Assembly: GCA_016794615.1 (NCBI GenBank)
Contig: JAEUJO010000162.1
Coordinates: forward strand, 1-37,237
Reading direction: 5' to 3'
Length of the DNA stretch: 37,237 bases
Source of the DNA: Pseudonocardia sp.
GTDB taxonomy: Bacteria > Actinomycetota > Actinomycetes > Mycobacteriales > Pseudonocardiaceae
Below, piece by piece: positions 24,019 to 30,986 of the stretch. Every line of letters starts with the position of its first letter. The first letter of the stretch is position 1. Under the pieces are notes generated by a model. That model made no database searches. It saw only the letters and a list, made by a program, of their open reading frames with translations, and was not told the DNA's origin. The translations under genes and the position numbers were made by a program.

Positions 24019-25032
24019 ATGACCCTCCTTTGGGCCTTGATCGTCATCATGGGCGTGATCGTGCTGGTGCTGGGCTCCAGTGTCCGCGTGATCAACCAGT
24101 ACCAGCGCGGCGTGGTGCTCCGCTTCGGCCAGCTCCGCCCGGGCCCGCGCGGGCCCGGGCTCACCCTCCTCGCACCGATCGCGGACCGCCTGCACAAGGT
24201 CAACATGCAGGTGGTCACGATGCCGGTACCTGCCCAGGACGGCATCACCCGGGACAACGTCACCGTCAAGGTGGACGCGGTCGTCTACTACCGCGTCACC
24301 GACCCCGTCAAGGTCGTGGTCGACGTCCAGCGCTACGACGCCGCGATCGCCCAGGTCGCGCAGGCGTCGCTGCGGTCCATCATCGGCAAGAGCGATCTCG
24401 ACGACCTGCTCTCCAACCGGGAGCGGCTCAACCAGGGTCTCGAGATAATGATCGACAACCCGGCGCTGTCGTGGGGTGTGCAGATCGACCGCGTGGAGAT
24501 CAAGGACGTCGCGCTGCCCGAGACGATGAAGCGGTCGATGTCGCGGCAGGCCGAGGCCGAGCGGGAACGCCGCTCCCGCGTCATCACCGCGGACGGTGAG
24601 CTGCAGGCGTCGCGCACGCTGGCCGAGGCCGCCGAGATCATGGCCGAACATCCTGCGGCCCTGCAGCTCCGCCTGCTGCAGACCGTCGTCGAGGTCGCCG
24701 CCGAGAAGAACTCCACCCTCGTGCTGCCGTTCCCGGTGGAGCTGCTGCGGTTCCTGGAACGGGCGACCCCCGATCCGCCGCCCGCACCAGGTCCGGAGCG
24801 CGCCGCGCCGCCGGCGCCCGGTCCGGAGCGCGCCGCGTCACCGGCGCCCGGTCCGGAGCGCGCCGCGCCGTCGGCGCCCGGTCCGGAGCGCGCCGCGCCG
24901 CCGGCGCCCGGTCCGGAGCGCGCCGCGTCACCGGTCCCGGCGCCGGTCAGCCATAACGGGCACGAGCCGCCGGCCCTTGCCGACGACGTCGTGACGGCCG
25001 GCGGTCCCACGCCGCGACCCGACACCGGCTGA
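24019..25032 (+). CDS. SPFH/band-7 (stomatin/slipin-like) membrane protein
   Basis: 337 residues. An N-terminal membrane anchor (about 3-24: LLWALIVIMGVIVLVLGSSV) is followed by a stomatin-type SPFH domain (about 28-190) with NQYQRGVVLRFGQLRPGPRG, PVPAQDGITRDNVTVKVDAV and YYRVTDPVKVVVDV. A coiled region with RSMSRQAEAERERRSRVITA comes next, then ENNSTLVLPFPVELL-like residues (EKNSTLVLPFPVEL). These proteins form membrane scaffolds. The usual NfeD partner is not next to it. The C-terminal 80 residues are disordered and contain five copies of a ten-residue Pro/Ala-rich repeat. ATG 24019 is the clear start. Transcription converges with the FAD/Fe-S dehydrogenase gene. Confidence 0.92.
   Translation: MTLLWALIVIMGVIVLVLGSSVRVINQYQRGVVLRFGQLRPGPRGPGLTLLAPIADRLHKVNMQVVTMPVPAQDGITRDNVTVKVDAVVYYRVTDPVKVVVDVQRYDAAIAQVAQASLRSIIGKSDLDDLLSNRERLNQGLEIMIDNPALSWGVQIDRVEIKDVALPETMKRSMSRQAEAERERRSRVITADGELQASRTLAEAAEIMAEHPAALQLRLLQTVVEVAAEKNSTLVLPFPVELLRFLERATPDPPPAPGPERAAPPAPGPERAASPAPGPERAAPSAPGPERAAPPAPGPERAASPVPAPVSHNGHEPPALADDVVTAGGPTPRPDTG
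24784..24933 (+). repeat. Five 30-bp tandem repeats in the SPFH gene tail
   Basis: The unit encodes APGPERAA followed by PP, SP or PS. Five copies run without gaps and differ only in a few bases, mainly in the last two codons. The high identity at DNA level suggests recent expansion; 30-bp steps keep the frame. Confidence 0.95.
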
Positions 25033-25150
25033 CCCCCATGCGGCCGAGGTCGCGTCGGTGGTCGTGGCCCGGGCGTGGTGAGTGCCGTCCGGTCAGCAGC
25101 GGACGCGCGTGCTCGGCGATCGGCCGCAGGGGAGCGCGCAGAAACGGCGA

Positions 25151-28100
25151 TCATGACCGCAGCCCGAGCGCGCGGGCCGCGAGCCGGGCCAGGTGCACGG
25201 GCTCGCGGGTGCCGGCCTGACGCAGCTGGGTGCGGCAGGAGAAGCCGTCGGCCAGCACCGCGACGTCCGCGTCCGCGGCCCGGACCGCCGGCAGCAGCAC
25301 CCGCTCGGCGCAGGCCATCGACACCGCGTAGTGGCCCCGCTCGAAGCCGAAGTTGCCGGCGAGGCCGCAGCATCCGGAGTCGAGCACGTCGGCGTCGATC
25401 CCGAGAGCGGTCATCGCGGCGTGGTCGGCCTCGGTGCCGAGCTCGGCGTGCTGGTGGCAGTGCACCTGCACCAGCGCGCGTTGCCCGGGGGTGACGACCG
25501 CCGCGCGCAGGGCGTCGCCATGGTCGGCGAGCACCTCGGCGAAGGTGCGGACCCCCTGCGCGAGGCGGGCCGCGAGCGGCTCGTCGGGCAGCAACTCGGG
25601 CCCGTCGGCGCGCAAGGCGGCGGTGCACGACGGCTCGAGCCCGACGACCGGGACGCCTGCCGCGAGCCACGGCTCGATCGCCCGCAGGCTGCGCCGCAGC
25701 ACGCGGCGTGCGGCGCCGACCTGGCCGGTGGTGGTCCAGGTGAGGCCGCAGCAGACCGCGCGCGGCGGCAGCTCGACGGCGTAGCCGAGGGCCTCGAGCA
25801 CCGCGACGGCGTCGGCGGCGACGTCGGGGTCGAAGTGGTTGGTGAAGGTGTCGGGCCAGAGCAGCAGGCGGGGGGCGTCGGGGGCGGGTACCGGGGGGTG
25901 CCCGCGCCGGTGAGGTCGGCGCCGGGATTGCAGCAAGGTGGCCCTGCTCCAATCCGATTGCAGCATGGCCACCTTGCTGCAAACCCCCGTGCCCACCGCG
26001 CGCGCCGACCGGGCTGTCCCGCGGGGGGCGCGCGCCGGCCGGGTTCGAGCGGGGCGGCGCTCACCGCGGGTGAACGGGCGGCTCGCGATCGGCGGGATCG
26101 CCCGCTCCGGGGCGATCCCGCCCCACCGCTTCGCGACCGCCCCCAGCGGACCGCGGGCGGCCGCGTTCAGGGTCTCGACCAGCCACCCCGGCAGCCGGCC
26201 GACCACGTGCAGCCACCGGGGTAGGGCGCCCATCGAGTAGTGCGCCGCCGGGCGCCACCGCCCGCGGTACCGCTGGGCGAGGAACTCGGTCTTGTAGGCC
26301 GCCATGTCGACCCCGACCGGGCAGTCGCGCTTGCAGCCCTTGCACGACAGACACAGGTCCAGCGCCTCGGCGACCTCTGCCGACCGCCACCCGTCCCCGA
26401 TCACCTGCCCGTTCGCCATCTCGAACAGCAGCCGGGCGCGGCCACGGGTGGAGTGCATCTCCTCTCCGGTGGCCCGGAAGCTCGGGCACATCACCCCGCC
26501 GTGCGCGGTGACGCACTTGCCGACGCCCAGGCAGCGCCGGGTGGCGCGGGCGAAGCTGCCGCGGTCGTGCGCGAACGCCAGCGCGGGGGAGTCGCGGATC
26601 GTCGGCAGCCCGACGAACACGCGCAGGTCGTCGTCCAGCCTCGCGGGCCGCACCACGCGGTCCGGGTTGAGCCTGCCGTCGGGATCCCAGATGTCCTTGA
26701 ACTCCTCGAACGCCCGGATGATCGGCGGCGGGTACATCCGGGGCAGCAGCTCGGCGCGGGCGGCGCCGTCGCCGTGCTCGCCCGAGAGCGACCCGCCGTG
26801 CGCGACGGCGAGGTCCGCCGCGTCTTCCAGGAACGCCCGGAAGTTCGCGATCCCGGCCCGCGACGCGAGGTCGAAGTCGATCCGCACGTGCAGGCAGCCG
26901 TCGCCGAAGTGCCCGTAGTAGACGCCGCGCCTGCCGTGCCGGGCCAGCACGCCGTCGAACTCGCGCAGGTACGCGCCGAACCGCTCCGGTGGCACCGCGG
27001 CGTCCTCCCAGCCCGGCCAGGCCTCGCCGCCGTCCGGCGACCGCGTGAGGATCCCGGCGCCGTCCTCCCGGATCCGCCACAGCGCCGTCATCCGCGCCGG
27101 CTCGCTCACCACCAGCGAGGAGATCGCGTACGGCCGCATCGCGGACGCGACGGCCGCCGCGGCGGCGTGCGCCTCGGCGCGGGTAGTCCCGCCGGTCTCG
27201 ACGTAGAGCCAGCCGCCGCCGTCGGGCAGAGCCCGGGAGGTGGTCTCCACCGGATTCGACGCGCGCAGCGCGGCGATCAGCCCGGCGTCCATCCCCTCGA
27301 TCGTCAGCGGGTTCAGCGCGCGGACGGCCATCACGTGGTCCGCCGCCGTGTAGGCGTCGGGGAAGCCGAGCACGGCGAGCGCCCGCACGGGAGGGGCCTC
27401 GACGAGCCGGATCGTCGCCCCGGTCAGCACCGCGCACGTGCCCTCGGTCCCCACCAGGGCCTTGGCCAGGTCGACGTGACCGGGCAGCAGCTGGTCCAGG
27501 TTGTATCCCGAGACGCGGCGGGTGAGGTGCGGGAAACCGGCGCGGACGTCGTCGGCGGTCCGCTCGCCCAGCGCGCGCAGGGCGTCCGGGACGGCTCCGG
27601 CCGCGTCCGCTCCCAACGACAGCCGCTCGCCCCGGTAGGTGAGCACGTCCAGGCCGACGACGTTGTCGACGGTCTTCCCCCACGCGACCGAGTGCGATCC
27701 GCACGCGTTGTTGCCGATCATGCCGCCGAGCGTGCAGCGGTTGTGTGTGGACGGGTCCGGGCCGAAGGTGAGCCCGTGCGGCGCGGCGGCGTCGCGCACC
27801 GCGTCGCAGATCACGCCGGGCTCGACGCGGGCGGTACGGGCATCCGGGTCGACCGCGAGGATCCGGTTGAGGTGCGTGAAGTCCAGGACGACGGCGGTGT
27901 TGACGGCCTGGCCCGCGATCGAGGTCCGCGCGCCGACCGGGAGCACCGGCACGTCGTGCGCCCGGCACACGGACACGGCCGCCTCGACGTCCGCGACGTC
28001 GCGGGGGCGCACGACGCCGATCGGGACGCGGCGGTAGTTGGACGCGTCGGCCGACCACATCGCCCGGGCGGCGCCGTCGAAGCGCACCGGCCCGGCGACG

Positions 28101-28165
28101 GTGCGCTCCAGGTCCGTCCTCAGCGCGGCGGCGGCGTTCGCCGTGGGGTCGGGGTGTTCGATCAC
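25151..28165 (-). CDS. FAD-binding and Fe-S-binding dehydrogenase (YdiJ-like, candidate D-2-hydroxyglutarate dehydrogenase)
   Basis: 1004-residue fusion of a GlcD-like flavoprotein and a GlpC-like Fe-S protein. FAD domain (about 40-230): VLPVGARTSIAGQAVNTAVV and GGMIGNNACGSHSVAWGKTV. FAD-oxidase C domain (about 240-520) ends GSLSGEHGDGAARAELLPRM. Ferredoxin-like clusters: CLGVGKCVTAHGGVMCPSF (about 545) and CLSCKGCKRDCPVGVDM (about 605). CCG domains: CCGLTW (about 805) and DSGCCGLAGNFGFERGHY (about 930). E. coli YdiJ, of the same layout and size, is to my knowledge a D-2-hydroxyglutarate dehydrogenase; D-lactate is the alternative substrate. Residues about 700-765 form an unusual basic linker containing a repeat element. 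GTG 28165 start; 24 bases after the FmdB-type gene in one operon. Confidence 0.88.
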   Translation of the reverse strand: MIEHPDPTANAAAALRTDLERTVAGPVRFDGAARAMWSADASNYRRVPIGVVRPRDVADVEAAVSVCRAHDVPVLPVGARTSIAGQAVNTAVVLDFTHLNRILAVDPDARTARVEPGVICDAVRDAAAPHGLTFGPDPSTHNRCTLGGMIGNNACGSHSVAWGKTVDNVVGLDVLTYRGERLSLGADAAGAVPDALRALGERTADDVRAGFPHLTRRVSGYNLDQLLPGHVDLAKALVGTEGTCAVLTGATIRLVEAPPVRALAVLGFPDAYTAADHVMAVRALNPLTIEGMDAGLIAALRASNPVETTSRALPDGGGWLYVETGGTTRAEAHAAAAAVASAMRPYAISSLVVSEPARMTALWRIREDGAGILTRSPDGGEAWPGWEDAAVPPERFGAYLREFDGVLARHGRRGVYYGHFGDGCLHVRIDFDLASRAGIANFRAFLEDAADLAVAHGGSLSGEHGDGAARAELLPRMYPPPIIRAFEEFKDIWDPDGRLNPDRVVRPARLDDDLRVFVGLPTIRDSPALAFAHDRGSFARATRRCLGVGKCVTAHGGVMCPSFRATGEEMHSTRGRARLLFEMANGQVIGDGWRSAEVAEALDLCLSCKGCKRDCPVGVDMAAYKTEFLAQRYRGRWRPAAHYSMGALPRWLHVVGRLPGWLVETLNAAARGPLGAVAKRWGGIAPERAIPPIASRPFTRGERRPARTRPARAPRGTARSARAVGTGVCSKVAMLQSDWSRATLLQSRRRPHRRGHPPVPAPDAPRLLLWPDTFTNHFDPDVAADAVAVLEALGYAVELPPRAVCCGLTWTTTGQVGAARRVLRRSLRAIEPWLAAGVPVVGLEPSCTAALRADGPELLPDEPLAARLAQGVRTFAEVLADHGDALRAAVVTPGQRALVQVHCHQHAELGTEADHAAMTALGIDADVLDSGCCGLAGNFGFERGHYAVSMACAERVLLPAVRAADADVAVLADGFSCRTQLRQAGTREPVHLARLAARALGLRS
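25926..25984. repeat. Tandem palindromic repeat element inside a coding region
   Basis: TTGCAGCAAGGTGGCC (25928-25943) and GGCCACCTTGCTGCAA (25967-25982) are perfect reverse complements. The interior contains TGCTCCAATC and a second GATTGCAGCA, so the structure reads best as two adjacent palindromes of about 30 bases: GATTGCAGCA...TGCTCCAATC (25926-25953) and TTGCAGCA...TGCTGCAA (25958-25982). It lies in frame in the FAD/Fe-S dehydrogenase gene and encodes about 19 residues of its linker. It resembles REP-like extragenic palindromes. Confidence 0.85.
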
Positions 28166-28189
28166 GCGGCCAGTCTGCCGTCCGGCCGG

Positions 28190-28603
28190 TCAGGGGGCGT
28201 GCCCGTGACCGTGCCCGGTGCCGTGGGTGTGCATCGGGGCCGTGCCGGTGACCGGGACGTCGCCCGCCCGCAGCGGTGCCCCCTCGTAGCGGCCCTCGTG
28301 CGCCAGGATCGGCCGTTGGTCACCCGCGATCTCCGGGTGGCGCTCCTCCAGCTTCTGCCGCTGTTCCCAGGTGCGGCGCATCCGGTCGACGTACTCGGCG
28401 CTGCCGTTGTGGACCCCGCGCCAGGTCTGCGGCATCTCGTCCTTCGACAGTCCCGGGCTCGCCCGCCCACCGAGCGAGAAGCCCGCCGGCACCTTCCGGG
28501 TCACCCCGCCGCACATCGGACATCGAGGCGCGACGGTGTCGGACATGGTCGCGAGGTGCTCGAAGCGCACGCCGCACTCGCACCGGTAGACGTAGATCGG
28601 CAT
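28190..28603 (-). CDS. FmdB-family zinc-ribbon protein with His-rich tail
   Basis: 137 residues. The N-terminal FmdB-type zinc ribbon (MPIYVYRCECGVRFEHLATM) has Cys8, Cys10, Cys28 and Cys31 as CxC and CxxC pairs. A helical middle part follows (RMRRTWEQRQKLEERH), and the tail is HTHGTGHGHGHAP. FmdB-like proteins are annotated as regulators, but small zinc ribbons next to metal enzymes may also help metal supply. The His-rich tail would suit iron, zinc or nickel binding. It lies nine bases after the iron-type alcohol dehydrogenase and 24 before the FAD/Fe-S enzyme, in the same operon, so a link to metallation or control of the transhydrogenase is plausible but unproven. Confidence 0.85.
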   Translation of the reverse strand: MPIYVYRCECGVRFEHLATMSDTVAPRCPMCGGVTRKVPAGFSLGGRASPGLSKDEMPQTWRGVHNGSAEYVDRMRRTWEQRQKLEERHPEIAGDQRPILAHEGRYEGAPLRAGDVPVTGTAPMHTHGTGHGHGHAP

Positions 28604-28612
28604 CTCCGGAGA

Positions 28613-29902
28613 TCACCAGTTCTCGACGGAGTTGGTGAGGATGTCGGCGATGTCGTCCTCGGTCGGCGTCTTCGGGCAGGTGGCGAGCAGCCGTTGCTGC
28701 TTCATCGTGCCGGGCACGAGGGCCGGGACGTCGGCCTCCGTGTAGCCGACGCCGCCGATCCCGTTCGGGATCCCGATGTCCCGCATCAGCGCAACCAGGA
28801 CGGACGGGAGCTGCTCGCGCTGGTCGTTCGCCCTGTCCACCTGCGGGCCGAGCAGCTCGGCGGCCCGCAGGTGCCGCTCCGGCGCGCTCTCGAACGAGAA
28901 CCGGAACGCCTCCGGCGCCGTCAACGACACCGACTGCCCGTGCGGCACCATCGGCTCGTCCTGCGGGTAGCCGGCCGGCCGGTAGTCCTTGACCATCCCG
29001 GCGATCGGGTAGGCGTTCGCGTGCGGGATGTGCACCCCGGAGTTGCCGAAGCCCATCCCGGCGAACGTCGCCGCCATCATCATGTCCGAGCGGGCCGCGA
29101 CGTCGTCCGCCCCGCGGTGCACCGCGTTGCGGAACGACCGCGCGATCAGCCCCATCGACTTCTCGCACCACAGGTCCGACACCGGGTTCGAGCCGCAGTA
29201 GGTCACGCGCTCCTCGGGTTTCTTGCGGTCGAAGGTCGCGAACCAGCGGGCGGTGTAGGACTCGACGGCGTGGCAGACGATGTCCATCCCGGACGCCGCG
29301 GTGACCTCCGGCGGCAGGCTCATCGTGAGCAGCGGGTCGACGACGGCCAGCGTCGGGCGCAGCCGCCAGTGGCTGATGCCGGTCTTGACCTTCATCGAGA
29401 GGATGTCGAGCACGCACATCGCCGTGGACTCCGAGCCGGTGCCCGCCGTCGTCGGTACGGCGACCAGCGGTTTGAGCTGGCCCGGGGGAGTCTGCGCGCT
29501 GCCGATGGGCTTGTTGATGTAGTCCATCAGCTCGCCCGGGTAGGTCGTGAGCAGGTTGATCGCCTTCGCGGTGTCGATCGCCGACCCGCCCCCGACGGCG
29601 ACGAACCCGTCCCAGTCGCCCTGCGCGCGGGCGTACTCGACGGCCTTGTTCATCGAGTCGTCGGTCGGCTCGACGTGCACCCCGTCGAAGATCTCGGCCT
29701 CGATGTCGTAGCGCTGGAGAGCGTCCGCGATCCGGGACGGTGCCCCGAGGGCGCCCACCCCGGGGTCGGTGACGACGAGCACCCGGCGCACGCCGTAGCC
29801 GGCCAGGTCGAACCCGATCTCGTCCGCGGCGCCTGCGCCGAACTTCAACGGCGGTGCGCCCCACGTGAAGATCGTCTCCTCGCGGAGCAGCGGATCGGTC
29901 AT
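28613..29902 (-). CDS. Hydroxyacid-oxoacid transhydrogenase (iron-type ADH, ADHFE1-like)
   Basis: 429-residue group III iron-dependent alcohol dehydrogenase. The extended insert around residues 220-255 and the motifs SHWRLRPTLAVVDPLLTMSL and ARSDMMMAATFAGMGFGNSG are characteristic of hydroxyacid-oxoacid transhydrogenase. That enzyme oxidises 4-hydroxybutyrate to succinic semialdehyde while reducing 2-oxoglutarate to D-2-hydroxyglutarate. The nucleotide-binding loop GGGSAIDTAKA lies at 104-114. Metal ligands by family pattern are Asp207 and His211 (SGMDIVCHAVES), His294 (HIPHANAYP) and His321 (VPHGQSVS). ATG 29902 overlaps the lactonase stop as ATGA, showing tight coupling. A simple NAD-linked hydroxybutyrate dehydrogenase is the alternative. 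Confidence 0.9.
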   Translation of the reverse strand: MTDPLLREETIFTWGAPPLKFGAGAADEIGFDLAGYGVRRVLVVTDPGVGALGAPSRIADALQRYDIEAEIFDGVHVEPTDDSMNKAVEYARAQGDWDGFVAVGGGSAIDTAKAINLLTTYPGELMDYINKPIGSAQTPPGQLKPLVAVPTTAGTGSESTAMCVLDILSMKVKTGISHWRLRPTLAVVDPLLTMSLPPEVTAASGMDIVCHAVESYTARWFATFDRKKPEERVTYCGSNPVSDLWCEKSMGLIARSFRNAVHRGADDVAARSDMMMAATFAGMGFGNSGVHIPHANAYPIAGMVKDYRPAGYPQDEPMVPHGQSVSLTAPEAFRFSFESAPERHLRAAELLGPQVDRANDQREQLPSVLVALMRDIGIPNGIGGVGYTEADVPALVPGTMKQQRLLATCPKTPTEDDIADILTNSVENW

Positions 29903-30711
29903 GAGTAGAACTCCTTCGGCGCCACCCGGAGCTGGTGGATCTGGTCGGCGTCGTGGCCGAAGATCATGGTCGCGCCGGTGCGCTCCTGGATCCCGCGCAG
30001 CTTCTCCACCGATGCGTACCACTGCTCGAGATTGTTGACGATGGCGGCGGGTGTGGCGGGCGGGCCGTAGCTGTCGCCCATGTAGACCGCGTCCGAGGTG
30101 AAGATCATCGTGCCGCTGTCGGGCAGCTCCACCTGCATCGACATGCAGCCGACGGTGTGGCCGGGCGTCTCGATCAGCGTGACGCCGGGCAGGATCTCGG
30201 TGTCACCGGAGACGGTCTCGAAGTCCACGCCCTCGTAGTCCGTCTTCAGGTGCGCACCGGTGAACAGGCCCTCGAAGCCGAAGGCGAACTCCTTCTCGCG
30301 CTGGTTGCAGACCAGCCTGGCATTCGTGCCCTCGAACATCGTCACGTTGCCGGCGTGGTCGAAGTGCAGGTGCGACAGCACGACGTAGTCGATCTCGTCG
30401 AGCCCGACACCCAGCTGCTGCAGCCGCGAGTCGAGGTACTCTTCCTCGGTGACCTTGTCGTAGGGGAAGAAGTCCTGCAGGCCCGTCGGCCCCCAGCGCT
30501 CCTCTCAGTCGCGCGGGCAGCTGGTGTCCCACAGCAGCCGGCCCCCCGGCGTCTCGACCAGCACGCAGTGCGTCGGACAGTCGACCCACGGCGCCGGCGC
30601 GTCGCGGTGGTTGCGGTCCGTGATCGACCGGCCGGGCTTGAGCAGGAGCCAGGTCAGGTCGGTCGTCATCGCCCCGCACGGGATGACGCTCAGCTTGGTC
30701 GCGGTGGCCAT
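29899..30711 (-). pseudogene. MBL-fold lactonase-like hydrolase interrupted by an in-frame TGA
   Basis: From ATG 30711 (AGGGA upstream) a single frame of 271 codons encodes an N-acyl-homoserine-lactonase-type metallo-beta-lactamase-fold protein, with a stop only at codon 69 (TGA, 30505-30507). Before the stop: LSVIPCGAMTTDLTWLLLKP and LLWDTSCPRD. After it: EERWGPTGLQDFFPYD, the metal motif SHLHFDHAGN, PGVTLIETPGHTVG, and TSDAVYMGDSYGPPATPAAI. Related proteins have Trp at this place as I recall (PRDWExRW), so TGG to TGA is the simple explanation. No other damage is seen, pointing to a recent mutation or sequencing error. First gene of the operon. Confidence 0.85.
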
Positions 30712-30937
30712 CGAGGTCCCTTTCGGCACTGGAGGTTGCGTGCGTCACAGGGGAGCTGGGATGACCGTGGCATCCAGCATGCCGCGCGTCAACGGACGTT
30801 CCCCAGGCCTCGACGTCCGCGGTACGTCGCGGGGCGGGATGCGGCCGTCCAGGCCCACACGGGACCTGGGCTACACCGATCGGTCCTTGATCCAGGGGGC
30901 GAAGGCCCCTGTTCGGCGTACGTCCGGCCACCGATCA

Positions 30938-30956
30938 TTTGGTTAGGCAATCCTTC
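30938..30956 (+). promoter_or_regulatory. DtxR/IdeR-like iron box
   Basis: TTTGGTTAGGCAATCCTTC matches the DtxR/IdeR consensus TTAGGTTAGGCTAACCTAA at 14 of 19 positions, including the whole GGTTAGGC left core. It lies about 30 bases before the start of the FTR1-family iron permease gene, so iron-dependent repression of the uptake operon is expected. Confidence 0.75.
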
Positions 30957-30986
30957 ATAGAGGTGAGGCTCAGGAGGTCGATGGGA

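Noticed and set aside
25039..25128. Inverted repeat TGCGGCCGA / TCGGCCGCA between convergent genes
   Set aside because: Nine-base arms of pure G+C-rich DNA separated by 72 bases are weak evidence for a terminator in this base composition.
26240..29908. 1222-codon open frame antisense to the FAD/Fe-S and transhydrogenase genes
   Set aside because: Low-complexity composition and no domain; the minus-strand genes explain all conserved motifs. Other long antisense frames (for example 32245-35526) were rejected for the same reason.
30505..30545. Selenocysteine reading of the lactonase TGA
   Set aside because: The sequence after the TGA gives only a four-pair stem, no selenocysteine genes are in view, and the position is not a catalytic or metal-binding residue of this fold.
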